NCBI GenBank assembly: GCA_029266635.1
Contig: JAQSWM010000005.1
Span: forward strand, 186,001-250,000
Direction: 5' to 3'
DNA length: 64,000 nucleotides
Source of the DNA: Sphingobacteriaceae bacterium
Lineage (GTDB): Bacteria > Bacteroidota > Bacteroidia > Sphingobacteriales > Sphingobacteriaceae
A program made the position numbers and the translations under genes. This document shows positions 33,566 through 43,300 of this stretch, in pieces (within the stretch, counting starts at the first letter, position 1; the number at the start of each line of letters is the position of its first letter). The notes beneath the pieces are model-generated. The model made no database searches. It was not told the DNA's origin and saw only the letters and a program-made list of their open reading frames with translations.

Positions 33566-34496
33566 CTGTTTCGTAGATTTCTTCCTCTTCCTTGATTCGC
33601 CCTTTATGCCATCTATAAAACTGCCATAGCAGAAATCCTGTAATGAACAGGCTGGCTATGTACGCTATTGGATTGGTGGTTTGCGGCTGGTCCAGTTTGT
33701 CGAGTGGCTGACCGTTTTTTTGATAAATATATGCCGCAATAACGCTTGTAGCATTGTTGGTAAAATGAGCTAATATCGGCAGCCAAATGCTTCTGCCCCA
33801 TACAAGTAAGTATCCCAGTAGTGCTCCTAAAAGCATCCTTGGCAGAAACCCCAGAAATTGAACGTGTATGGCGCTGAAGACGAAAGCTGTTATCCAGATG
33901 GCAAGGTGATAGTTTTTCGTCCATCTCCAAACGGTGTTTTGTAAGCATCCGCGAAAAATAAATTCCTCGCCTATTGCAGGCAAAATGGCAATCATCAACA
34001 GGTTTACCGCTAGTCCCGCAGGAGAGTCGGCGCTAAGTAATTGTTTGGTAAGCGCAGCCATCTCATCTTCCTTTTGGCGCATCCACTCTTCCATCCAGTG
34101 TAAGCTTTCCGGCAGTTTCATCTGCTTGTTCAGCGTTACGCTCAGGTCCAGCAAAGGGTAGGCAGCAAAAAGGATAACAATCGCCAGAACTCCGAGCAGT
34201 ATAGGAAAGCTGTTAAGTTTTAAATAGTAAGATGGGCTTCCGCTCTCCAGCCAACCAAAAAAAAGTGCTGGTACAATGAAAGTGCCGATGGTAGAAAATA
34301 TCTGTATTAGTTTGAGGTAGCCGATGCTATTGGGTCCGAGCCCTTGTATCGCATCAAGCATGTTCGTGTCCGGATAGATTGCTTTAGCTGCTACCAGTGC
34401 AAGCACGGTGAATATCACCCCTCCCGCAACGGCTAATCCGACCAGCAAAGCAAGTGACTCTAAAGGATGGCGTTTGGATGACGTGGGCCCGAACAT
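33546..34496 (-). CDS. CPBP-family intramembrane glutamic endopeptidase, 316 aa
   Basis: Eight or so transmembrane helices and the CPBP/Abi catalytic motifs: EExxxR as GEEFIFRGCLQN, then SAIHVQFLGFLPRMLLG, then LPILAHFTNN. The family includes CAAX prenyl-protease relatives and bacteriocin-immunity proteins; the bacterial substrate is unknown. The C-terminal 15-20 residues are acidic (EEEEIYETDGE). It overlaps the DUF2007 gene and is divergent from dusB. Confidence 0.9.
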   Translation of the reverse strand: MFGPTSSKRHPLESLALLVGLAVAGGVIFTVLALVAAKAIYPDTNMLDAIQGLGPNSIGYLKLIQIFSTIGTFIVPALFFGWLESGSPSYYLKLNSFPILLGVLAIVILFAAYPLLDLSVTLNKQMKLPESLHWMEEWMRQKEDEMAALTKQLLSADSPAGLAVNLLMIAILPAIGEEFIFRGCLQNTVWRWTKNYHLAIWITAFVFSAIHVQFLGFLPRMLLGALLGYLLVWGRSIWLPILAHFTNNATSVIAAYIYQKNGQPLDKLDQPQTTNPIAYIASLFITGFLLWQFYRWHKGRIKEEEEIYETDGERLD

Positions 34497-34513
34497 AGGA
34501 GTGTATTATTTTG

Positions 34514-34521
34514 TAAATTTG
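34514..34521 (+). promoter_or_regulatory. -7 box of dusB
   Basis: TAAATTTG matches TAnnTTTG exactly in the 74-base divergent spacer between the CPBP gene and dusB. It lies 49 bases before the dusB ATG. Confidence 0.4.
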
Positions 34522-34570
34522 CGGTTTGCGAATACAAAATCAGGCAAAAATAACATTTTGAATGTAGCTA

Positions 34571-35563
34571 ATGTCGGTTAAGATTGGAAATATAGATTTA
34601 GGAGATTTTCCTTTGTTGCTTGCGCCGATGGAGGATGTGAGCGATCCGCCGTTCCGTTACGTGTGCAAGCAAAGTGGGGTGGATATGATGTACACCGAAT
34701 TTATTTCTTCTGAGGGACTGATTCGCGATGCTACTAAGAGTGTCCAAAAGCTGGATATTTTTGAGTACGAGCGCCCCATTGGAATACAAATCTTTGGCAG
34801 CAACATCGAAAGCATGCGGGAGGCAACTGAAATCGCCACCAAAGCTCACCCTGACCTGGTCGATATCAATTACGGTTGCCCTGTAAAAAATGTTGCCTGC
34901 CGCGGCGCCGGCGCCAGCCTTTTGCAGGATATAGACAAAATGGTTGCTATGACAAAAGCGGTGGTTGAGGCCACGCATTTGCCGGTAACAGTAAAAACCC
35001 GCCTCGGCTGGGACGATAATACAAAAAACGTCTACGAAGTCGCTGAGCGTTTGCAGGATGTAGGAATTAAAGCACTTACTATCCATGGTCGCACCCGGGC
35101 TCAGATGTACAAAGGAGAAGCGGATTGGACTCTGATTCGTGAGATCAAACGCAACCCGAGAATACAAATTCCAATTTTTGGCAACGGCGATGTGGATAGC
35201 ATTGAAAAAGCTGCCGACTGGCGAATGGAGTACGAAGTGGACGGCATTATGATTGGCCGTGCCGCTATTGGCTACCCATGGATATTCCGGGAAATAAAAC
35301 ATTTTTTCAAAACTGGCGAACATCTCGCCGGACCAACCGTACAAGAGCGGGTTGATATCTGCCGCACGCATCTGGAAAAATCAATTGAGTGGAAAGGACC
35401 AAAAACAGGGGTTTTTGAGATGCGGAGGCATTACTCCAACTACTTCAAAGGATTGCCTAATTTCAAAGAATACAGAATGAAACTGGTGTCATTAGAAAGC
35501 ATTGCTGATATCCAGGAAGTACTATTTGATATAAAAGAAAATTTCGAAGCAGAAGTGGCGTGA
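34571..35563 (+). CDS. dusB: tRNA-dihydrouridine synthase, DusB type
   Basis: FMN-dependent reduction of uridine to dihydrouridine in tRNA. The TIM-barrel landmarks are in order: LLAPMEDVSDPPFRYVC at the start, DINYGCPVKNVACRGAGASLL with the catalytic cysteine near residue 110, PVTVKTRLGWDD, LTIHGRTRAQMYKGEADW (tRNA/FMN contacts), GNGDVDSIEKA and DGIMIGRAAIGYPWIF. The 330-residue length fits. The ATG at 34571 is used; a shorter ATG frame at 34561 stops at once. Confidence 0.94.
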   Translation: MSVKIGNIDLGDFPLLLAPMEDVSDPPFRYVCKQSGVDMMYTEFISSEGLIRDATKSVQKLDIFEYERPIGIQIFGSNIESMREATEIATKAHPDLVDINYGCPVKNVACRGAGASLLQDIDKMVAMTKAVVEATHLPVTVKTRLGWDDNTKNVYEVAERLQDVGIKALTIHGRTRAQMYKGEADWTLIREIKRNPRIQIPIFGNGDVDSIEKAADWRMEYEVDGIMIGRAAIGYPWIFREIKHFFKTGEHLAGPTVQERVDICRTHLEKSIEWKGPKTGVFEMRRHYSNYFKGLPNFKEYRMKLVSLESIADIQEVLFDIKENFEAEVA

Positions 35564-35606
35564 TATTTGAAAAGGAATTTCTATCATTACTTCAAATTGG
35601 ATCTGT

Positions 35607-35993
35607 ATGATAACAGAAATTACTGATGGCGTAAAAATTTCGGTTGAAACTATCTATCAGCCAGAATATTCAAATCCGGTTAACGAGCACTTCATGTTCG
35701 CTTATAAAATCCAGATAGAAAACCTTACAAACTACAGCGTGCAGCTTTTGCGCCGCCATTGGTTTATTTTTGATTCAAACGGCTCGCACCGGGAAGTAGA
35801 GGGTGAAGGAGTTGTTGGTTTGCAGCCTGTGATAGAACCCGGCGAAAGCCACGAATACGTTTCCGGATGCAATCTGAAAACAGATTTCGGTACTATGAAA
35901 GGCGCTTATCAGATGAAACGTATGGTAGATGATGAAGAATTTGAAGTTACTATACCTGAGTTTTCCCTTATTGCGCCTTATCGGCTTAACTAA
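35607..35993 (+). CDS. apaG: ApaG family protein
   Basis: A 128-residue fibronectin-III-like ApaG domain: VSVETIYQPEYSNP-like start, FAYKIQIENLTNYSVQLLRRHW, EVEGEGVVGLQPVIEPGESHEY and GTMKGAYQM. ApaG is linked to Co2+/Mg2+ tolerance and Ap4A metabolism in enterobacteria, but its biochemical function is unresolved. It follows dusB after 43 bases and is closed by a strong bidirectional terminator. Confidence 0.93.
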   Translation: MITEITDGVKISVETIYQPEYSNPVNEHFMFAYKIQIENLTNYSVQLLRRHWFIFDSNGSHREVEGEGVVGLQPVIEPGESHEYVSGCNLKTDFGTMKGAYQMKRMVDDEEFEVTIPEFSLIAPYRLN

Positions 35994-36007
35994 GCAATTG
36001 TCATAAT

Positions 36008-36042
36008 AAAAAAAGGCTTCCTGAACTCAGGAAGCCTTTTTT
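36008..36042. terminator. Bidirectional terminator between apaG and the zinc protease gene
   Basis: A 16-bp stem, AAAAAAGGCTTCCTGA (36009-36024) with TCAGGAAGCCTTTTTT (36027-36042), and a 2-base loop. A- and T-tracts serve both convergent genes. Confidence 0.92.
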
Positions 36043-36056
36043 GTTTGGGCTTGTGA

Positions 36057-36749
36057 TTAATTTCTCCTGCTTCCGCTGAATAGGATCATAGCCCAGTAAA
36101 GAAGCTGTGCTAAAGAACCAAGCGCTGCAACCACATAAGTCATTGCTGCCCACCACAAAGCATCTTTTGCCTGCTCATTCTCTACTTGCGCCTGCATAAT
36201 GCCCTTGTTGGTCTGCAACCAGGCAAGCGCACGACGTGAAGCATCAAACTCCACGGGCAGAGTAATAAAACTGAATATCGTGAGAACTGCCAGGCCAATC
36301 ACGCCAATCGCCAGGACGATAGGATTGCCGCTGAACATCAGTAGCATTGCACCAATCATCAATCCCCATTGAACCAGTTGCGAAGCTACGTTCACCACGG
36401 GTACCACAGCAGAACGGAATTGAAGCCATGAATAAGCTTTTGCATGTTGTACCGCGTGCCCGCACTCGTGCGCTGCAACGGCTGCTGCGGCTACGCTCCT
36501 TCCGGCATAAACTTCCGGGCTGAGATTGATCACTTTGGTTGATGGATTGTAATGGTCGCTCAATTGGCCTTCGCCGGAAGTGACCTGCACATCAACGATG
36601 CCGTGGTCATTCAGCATGCGCTGAGCCACTTCAGCACCGGTTAATCCGCTCATGAGCGGAATCTCAGAGTATTGCTTGAATTTACTTTTGAATCGCCATT
36701 GAACCGCAAAACTCATCAGAGCAATTGCGATGAATAATAACATTGCCAT
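36057..36749 (-). CDS. Membrane zinc metallopeptidase, YugP/COG2738 family
   Basis: An N-terminal transmembrane helix (MAMLLFIAIALMSFAVQW) precedes the substrate-facing region (LTGAEVAQRMLNDHGI) and the zincin motif HECGH in AAHECGHAVQHA. Two or three further helices follow (VQWGLMIGAMLLM, LAIGVIGLAVLTIFSF), then a conserved EFDASRRALAWL block with a likely third ligand. Length 230 is typical. Substrates unknown. Transcribed alone. Confidence 0.9.
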   Translation of the reverse strand: MAMLLFIAIALMSFAVQWRFKSKFKQYSEIPLMSGLTGAEVAQRMLNDHGIVDVQVTSGEGQLSDHYNPSTKVINLSPEVYAGRSVAAAAVAAHECGHAVQHAKAYSWLQFRSAVVPVVNVASQLVQWGLMIGAMLLMFSGNPIVLAIGVIGLAVLTIFSFITLPVEFDASRRALAWLQTNKGIMQAQVENEQAKDALWWAAMTYVVAALGSLAQLLYWAMILFSGSRRN

Positions 36750-36839
36750 AGTTTCTAAATATGTAAGCCTTATTCAAAAAGTATTCCGAAGCACATAAAT
36801 CAGAGTTGTACTGACATTTGTGCAGGTGCATCGGGTTTC

Positions 36840-37883
36840 TTAAGCCTTAAAAGCGTTCCAACCCTGCGCCTTCAACTCATGTACGTTTCCGGATTTTGAG
36901 ATCAGGTTTTTGCCCGCGGATTTCTCCGTGATGTGCCCGATAACAGAAATATCCGGTTGGTTGCGGAGTTGTTCAAAATCGCTTTGTTTGATTGTAAAAA
37001 GGAGTTCGTAGTCTTCGCCGCCGCTAAGGGCGCATACAGTCGGGTCAAGGCCGAAGTCGCGGGCGGTGTCGTAGGTCATTTGATCAATCGGGATTTTTTC
37101 CTCGTACAGAGAACAGCCTTTATCAGATTGCTTGCAGAGGTGCAGTATCTCAGATGCCAGCCCGTCCGATACATCGATCATCGAAGTGGGCTTTATGCCT
37201 GAGGCTTTCAGTAGTTCAACAATATCTTTCCGGGCTTCGGGTTTGAGCTGTCGCTCGATGATGTAGTCTTTCCCTTCAAGATCAGGTTGTATGTTCGGGT
37301 TTTCAAGGTAAACCAATTTCTCCCGCTCCAGCAGTTGCAAGCCCACGTAGGCTGCTCCCAAATCGCCCGAAACGCAGAGCAAATCGCCTTCATTTGCGCC
37401 ATCGCGATAGCAAATATCCTGTTCATCAGCATAACCAATACTTGTAACGCTAATCACCAGCCCTTGCTTTGAAGTGGTAGTATCGCCTCCTACCAAGTCA
37501 ATTTTATATTTATCGCAGGCCAGCAACATACCGCTGTATAGTTCTTCGATAGCTTCGAGCGGGAACTTGCTTGACAATCCCAGTGCGACAGTCACCTGCG
37601 TTGCGGTACCGTTCATCGCATATATGTCGCTGAGGTTAACCTGGATCGATTTGTATCCCAAATGCCTCAAAGGAGTATAAGCAAGATCGAAATGTATGCC
37701 TTCTAACAGGAGATCGTTGGAAACAAGTGTCTTCTTGCCCGAAAAGTCGAGGACTGCCGCATCGTCGCCAACGCCTTTGGTAGTGCTATCCGGCTGGTGA
37801 AGTTTGATATGTTGTGTAAGATGATCTATCAAGCCAAATTCACCTAATTGGCTTAGTTCTGTTTTTTCGGTATTCTCAAACAT
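36840..37883 (-). CDS. thiL: Thiamine-monophosphate kinase
   Basis: Last step of thiamine diphosphate synthesis. The PurM-like features are GVGDDAAVLDFSG (ATP/Mg2+ aspartates), VSNDLLLEGIHFD, LGYKSIQVNLSDIYAMNG, VGGDTTTSKQG, CVSGDLGAAYVGLQLL, SMIDVSDGLASEILHL and LSGGEDYELLFTI. At 347 residues it matches Bacteroidota ThiL. No other thi gene is nearby. It is divergent from the histidine kinase gene (155-base spacer). Confidence 0.95.
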   Translation of the reverse strand: MFENTEKTELSQLGEFGLIDHLTQHIKLHQPDSTTKGVGDDAAVLDFSGKKTLVSNDLLLEGIHFDLAYTPLRHLGYKSIQVNLSDIYAMNGTATQVTVALGLSSKFPLEAIEELYSGMLLACDKYKIDLVGGDTTTSKQGLVISVTSIGYADEQDICYRDGANEGDLLCVSGDLGAAYVGLQLLEREKLVYLENPNIQPDLEGKDYIIERQLKPEARKDIVELLKASGIKPTSMIDVSDGLASEILHLCKQSDKGCSLYEEKIPIDQMTYDTARDFGLDPTVCALSGGEDYELLFTIKQSDFEQLRNQPDISVIGHITEKSAGKNLISKSGNVHELKAQGWNAFKA

Positions 37884-38038
37884 TCTCTACGATTTCTAAA
37901 TTGTAAAAGTGCGAAATTTAAGCCGAATGTATTTGTCTGTTTAGGCAGCAGGGTGGTTTTTAATGCCGATGTTTTTTGTGCGGAAGATGGTAACCAAATA
38001 CTTATTTTTCGCTATTTTGTCTTTTTAAGCAGTAGTCA

Positions 38039-40081
38039 ATGTTGAATCAGATAAAGGAAAGCTTAAAGCAAATTGATGATCATGAAAGCTTTAAAAAGCT
38101 TCTGGATCAGTCTATAATTTACACCATGGCCATAGGCACAGATGGAATTATACAGTTTGCCAATAGTGCAGAGTTGGAGTACCTGGGTTATGAGCCTGAG
38201 GAGTTTATTGGAAAAAGATTTCTCGATTTTGTTTTCGACACGGCTGAAGGCCAGCACCTATGGGAGGTATTGCCAACCGGAGAAGAGCTGAACAACGATG
38301 AGTTTATTGTTCAGTGCAAAAACGGCGAGCTAAACAACTGGCTGATTTCGTCGATGACGAGGTCAGACGCAAGCGGGAAGGTCCTTTACTATCTGTTCAG
38401 CAGAAATATAACTGATTTCAAGCGTACACAGGAACTTCTCGGCTATCTGAATAAAGCTGGTGAAGAACTGGCATCCGCTTTGGATACAGACACCGCTCTC
38501 AACAAAATTTCCAGCCTGCTGGTTCCACGATTTGCAAACTGGTTTGCCATAGATATCTTGAAGGGCGACAGAATAGTGGGACTTAAAGTTAAGCACGATG
38601 ATCCGGAACGGGTGAGGTGGGCTGAAGAGTATAGAAACAACAATCCCACAGATATTTCTGATACAACAAGTGCATTGGTTATAGTGCTTACAACCAGGCA
38701 GCCCGTGCTGGTGCCGGAAATTACAGAGGATATGTTCAGAGCTTCTATCAAAGATCCCGAAAGGCTCGAAATGTTTCTGAGTATGAACTTGCGCTCGGTT
38801 ATCATTGCACCTATGATTGTGGGAGAGGAAGTTAAAGGTGCCGTCACCTTCATCTCTACAGAGCCAAACCGCCGTTATAACGATACGGACCTCAAGTTTG
38901 CACAAGATTTTGCCAACCGCGTAGGCCTCACTCTGGAAAACGCACGTTTATACGAAAATGCCAATCAGGAAATCCAGCAGCGAATTGCTGCAGAAAAGAA
39001 GAAGGATGAGTTTATAAGCATCGCAAGCCACGAATTAAAAACGCCTCTAACCAGCATCAAAGCGTATATTCAGTTACTCCAAAAGACGCTCGATCCAACC
39101 GACCGCTCCTATAATTTCATTCTCAAAACCAATGAACACATAGCCCGCCTTGAGCGGTTGATAGCAGATTTGCTTGACGTTTCTAAAATTGAAGCGGGCC
39201 AGATGAGTTATCGCCTTGAGGAGTTCAATTTTGCTGAGCTGCTTCAGGAATCTGTAGAAAGCTCACAGAACATCGCTTCAGGGCATATAATCAAAGTAGA
39301 GCAGTCTGTTGATGCAGTTGTAAAAGCTGACCGCTTAAGAATTGAGCAGGTTCTCAATAATTTCATAAGCAATGCTATAAAGTATTCTCCGGGAGAGAAG
39401 GAAGTTATTATCCGTGCCGAGATTCAGCAGAAAAACCTCGTGATCTCTGTTCAGGACTTCGGTATAGGCATTGAGCGTCGGAATATGGGAAACCTTTTTG
39501 AGCGATTTTATCGTGTAGATAATAGTTCAATGAAGTTTCAGGGGCTAGGTTTAGGATTATATATTTCGGCAGAGATTTTAAAAAGGCACAATGGCAGTTT
39601 CTGGATCGAAAGCAATCCGGGAGAAGGCTCAAAATTCTTTTTCCTGCTCCCGCTAGCGGACGACGACAAGAACAAAGCTGATACGGATGAAGAAAGTTAT
39701 TATAAAGATGATCTGATAACGATCCAGGTCAACAAAGAAAAGGGCTGGATAGAGGCAGACTGGACAGGTTTTCAAAATCTGGAGTCAGTAAAGAACGGCT
39801 GTCTGGAAATTCACAAGCTCCTTAAGCTTAATAGGTGTACAAAGGTGCTGAACGACAATACTCATGTGTTGGGAAATTGGTCTGAAGCGGTAGATTGGGG
39901 GCAGGAGGTTTGGTTTCCAATGATGGAGCAGGCGGGCACCAAGCACTTCGCATGGATATATTCCCCCAGCACCTTCAGTCAGCTTTCTGCAGAAAAAAGC
40001 GTAGAACTGATGCAGGGCGATATTAAGACAAGATTATTCAACAATCGCGATGAAGCAATTGCCTGGCTTGAAACCGTCTAA
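38039..40081 (+). CDS. Orphan PAS-GAF sensor histidine kinase with an extra C-terminal SpoIIAA/STAS-like domain, 680 aa
   Basis: Cytoplasmic: no transmembrane segment. A PAS domain occupies about 20-128 (IIQFANSAELEYLGYEPEEFIG, LFSRNITDFKRTQE) and a GAF domain about 140-305. HisKA carries the phospho-accepting H331 in IASHELKTPLTS, and HATPase_c (about 425-540) has the N box NNFISNAIKYSP, G1 VQDFGIGI and G2 GLGLGLYIS. After an acidic linker, residues 555-680 form a separate domain (IEADWTGFQNLESV, KVLNDNTHVLGNWSEAVDWG, FAWIYSPSTFSQLS). This resembles SpoIIAA-like/STAS-type folds found fused to some Bacteroidota kinases. No response regulator is adjacent, so the partner is unknown. Confidence 0.88.
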   Translation: MLNQIKESLKQIDDHESFKKLLDQSIIYTMAIGTDGIIQFANSAELEYLGYEPEEFIGKRFLDFVFDTAEGQHLWEVLPTGEELNNDEFIVQCKNGELNNWLISSMTRSDASGKVLYYLFSRNITDFKRTQELLGYLNKAGEELASALDTDTALNKISSLLVPRFANWFAIDILKGDRIVGLKVKHDDPERVRWAEEYRNNNPTDISDTTSALVIVLTTRQPVLVPEITEDMFRASIKDPERLEMFLSMNLRSVIIAPMIVGEEVKGAVTFISTEPNRRYNDTDLKFAQDFANRVGLTLENARLYENANQEIQQRIAAEKKKDEFISIASHELKTPLTSIKAYIQLLQKTLDPTDRSYNFILKTNEHIARLERLIADLLDVSKIEAGQMSYRLEEFNFAELLQESVESSQNIASGHIIKVEQSVDAVVKADRLRIEQVLNNFISNAIKYSPGEKEVIIRAEIQQKNLVISVQDFGIGIERRNMGNLFERFYRVDNSSMKFQGLGLGLYISAEILKRHNGSFWIESNPGEGSKFFFLLPLADDDKNKADTDEESYYKDDLITIQVNKEKGWIEADWTGFQNLESVKNGCLEIHKLLKLNRCTKVLNDNTHVLGNWSEAVDWGQEVWFPMMEQAGTKHFAWIYSPSTFSQLSAEKSVELMQGDIKTRLFNNRDEAIAWLETV

Positions 40082-40311
40082 GTAAAAGCAAAAATAGCTG
40101 TTTTCATTTCTATTTCATCTTCGCTTTTTAGTTTGGCCACCAGCTAAACTTTAAGAGTATGAAACAACTATCTAAGCTTAATTATTTCATATTGGTAACA
40201 GGATCTTTTGTGCTGGGGATTACCAGGCCTAAGACTTCATAAATCAATTCACACACGGCTGTGGTTCTGCCGGAAATTGGTCCAACCTCAGCTATTCTTC
40301 TGCTTTATAAA
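40082..40311. other. 230-base spacer between the convergent histidine kinase gene and sprA
   Basis: It contains an imperfect hairpin (TTTAG at 40127-40131 to CTAAA at 40144-40148) without a good T-run. It also holds a 27-codon plus-strand ORF, ATG 40159 to TAA 40240-40242, encoding a hydrophobic peptide (KLNYFILVTGSFVLGI). The ORF has no recognised relative and may be chance. Nothing else is seen. Confidence 0.25.
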
Positions 40312-43300
40312 TTATTGCAGGGTAAACCTCAGGCTGGTGCCGAAGTTGCTGAACGCGGTGTTGAAAGTCTGCGATGTGTACGGTTTGGTGATGTTGCCAT
40401 CGTAAAATAAGCGGATGTTGAAACGCTGGTTAAGCACGTAATCAATAGATGGGCGATATGAGATGTTTTTAGCTCCGGATGAAACTTCTGCATCCACCAC
40501 ATCAGCCCGATAGATTACTGTTTTACGATCGTTAAGTGCAAAATCAAGCTTGAAGTTCAAGTCGTTGTTGAGCTTGGTTCCGCTTAACAAGCCAAAAGGA
40601 AAACGGAAATTCGAACTTCGGTATCCAAATCCAAATACAATTGACTTGTCATTCTGCTGAGCCAACTGGCTATTGCTCAGGCTCAGGCTCAAGGCTCTCG
40701 ACTTACGATATTCAAAACTCGCTGTGAGGCTGTTTTTCAAACGGGTATCAATCCCAATCAATGGAACAAACTGCTCAAACAATGTAACCTGGCCAAACTG
40801 GTATTTAGGCAGGAAGTTGTTGTTTACATCCCGCACATTTACAGCTCCATTGGCTTCAGAGTACCTGATCAGCGAATTGAAACTGTTGATGATGTATGAT
40901 GAACGATAGGTGTGATTAACCACAAACGATTCAAAAAACTTATTGAAAACATCAAACTTTGTTAGCCCGTTGTAGGTGATCCTCCAGTTCGGAACCGGAA
41001 TTTTCGGGAACATGTTCAGGCTAGATTTAGAAGCATCTTTCCCGGTGTAAGCTGCGAGAAACGCACCAACCACAACATCCTGCGAGTTCTTTCCGTAGCC
41101 ATCTGCATAGCCGGCGCTTTGTCCGCCTGAGTTTGGATTTTGTTGCGCAAGTCGCCGCGAAATGATCTCACGATTGGCCTCAAACTGCCTGAACAATTTG
41201 GATGTGCCATTCGCTTCATCTTTCCCAAACGCTGTGCGAAGAGAAAGGAACGAGATGCTGTAGTCGCCGTTCGTAACCGGGCTCAGGCTCGTGAAGCTGT
41301 TGGTGGCATTACTGAACCTGAAATTGGTAGAGAAATTTTTGCTTTGGCTTCTTTGTGCCGTAATATCAATGCGCAGATCGCGGATGGGCTCAATGGTTCC
41401 GCGTAAATTCATTTCTTCCCGCAAGGTGGTTACATAAAGTTGGTTCTGGAGCGTATCGCGGGTTATCCAGCCATTGTCAAGCGCTCGCTGGCGGATGTCG
41501 CTCTGACTGCCGAACAAGAAATCCCAGCCCGGAGCATCGGCGTTAAAATCATAGCCCAGAAGTTTGGTCCTTGGCAAATATCCCGGCAGGAACGTGCCCT
41601 CTTTCTTCAAATAAGTGCCGCTTACGTTTTTGATACTGGTTAGCATCCGCACGAAAGTGCTGCCGAAACCTTTCGCTGCCAAATCATTCGCCCTGCGCAC
41701 AAAGCCAAACTTGTTGTAAAGCCCGGTGAAGTTCAGCGTCGGATTTAGCTGTATTTCCCGTGAGTTTTGGATGTTATTTCCGAAATCGATCGAAGGATCC
41801 TTCAAAGTCAGTAAAGGCTCGCTCTGCCAGAAAAACGTGGTTCCGTAACGAGCGTTCAGGTTTACCCAATCCAACCCCGGAATTTTGTTAATAGGTACGT
41901 TGTAGTTCAGGTTTAAAACGTGGCTGTAATCTGTTGTGCGGCCAAGGCGTTTCAAGTTTTCAAAAATGGTATCGCGGACCAGCCCGTTCACCCTTCCCTC
42001 TGGTTCATCAATTGTGGAATAATTGGTGGCATTAAAATCAAGCGTTAAAGATTTCGTGAGATTCCAGCCAATGCCATAAAGCCTGCTTACCAGGAAGTTT
42101 TTGTTGTAAGTAGTCCTTATCGGGATGAAGTTATTCGGATCATTATCACGTAATGTGTTCTCAGAATAAAGGCGGTTAACATCTATCCTGAAGTTCAAAA
42201 GCGATGGCAGAAGGCTGAAGTTAAAATCGCGAAGCAGAGCCAGCGAGTTCGACTTTATAAGTTTGCTAAATGGAGAATAGCTTTTAGGATTATCAGTAAA
42301 ATTATATCCCAGAGCAGCATTATAAGTTTTTTGCAGAGTTAACTGATTGATAAAATCATGATGGTAAAACTCGTTGAAAGCGTAGGTTCCGCTGAAGTTT
42401 TCAATGTCCCACAAATGGTTTTTTGCTCCGGTGCCTGTTTTGATTTTACGAACGTTGGTGAAGTTTATGCTCCTTCTGGTGGTATAATCTTCCGCGTTGA
42501 AACGGATAGAATCCCTCACCGATCGCGGTACAGAATTAAGGGCACTTTTCAACTCGATGTCTGGAGTACGTGGGTCGTACTGCGGCATGCTTATCTGCGA
42601 AGAGTAATTCACAAATACCGGGATCTTTATACCCGAGCGTTCAGGAAAAAACTTGCCGAGTTCAATGTTCGAAGAAATATCAAAGAGGCGGTCATCGTCA
42701 CGGTTGCGTTCGCTAACTCGTTTGTCGATGGAGCCAAAACCAACTGTGCTTTTGCTGCCGGATATCGTCACATCCGCAAAATCTGCGAGCTTGGCATTCA
42801 TGCGGGCTGTTGAGGCCCATCCGCCCCGCTCATCAAAATCTGTTAACCTTAATTCGTTAAACCACACCTGAGCAGTTTTGTCAAGACCGTCATCTCCGCC
42901 TGGATTCGCAGGGTTCCTCAACGGATTTCTAATCCCCAGCATATATACCCGCACCTTGCTCAAATCAGGTTGGCCCATCACCGTGATTGTGTTGGCTCCG
43001 TCTGAATATTTGAAGGGCACATTAATCGGCCATGGCAACCCATTCAGCTTGGCTGCGTTGCGGGCGGTTTTAGCCTGCTGGAATTTCAGCAGTTCCACAT
43101 CAATTTTATTTGCTGCCGGCCAGATAGATTCCGGATCACGGGAGCCCGGATTTGTAACTTTCAAAGGAACCTCGTATTCGTAATAGTTATCCTGGTTATC
43201 TCCGCCTATCCTTAAAATTCCTGACACTTCGTTATCATTCAGCGGCTGATCGCTTTCGGCATGTATAAACATTTCTATCCGCCTGTATGATCTGAAATCA

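Noticed and set aside
34598-35371. A 257-codon frame antisense to dusB, and similar long antisense frames in the Nif3-like gene (25839-26450), maeB (48470-49012) and sprA (42358-42813)
   Set aside because: Each lies wholly inside a gene with clear family motifs, has no protein-like domain pattern, and reflects codon bias of the opposite strand.
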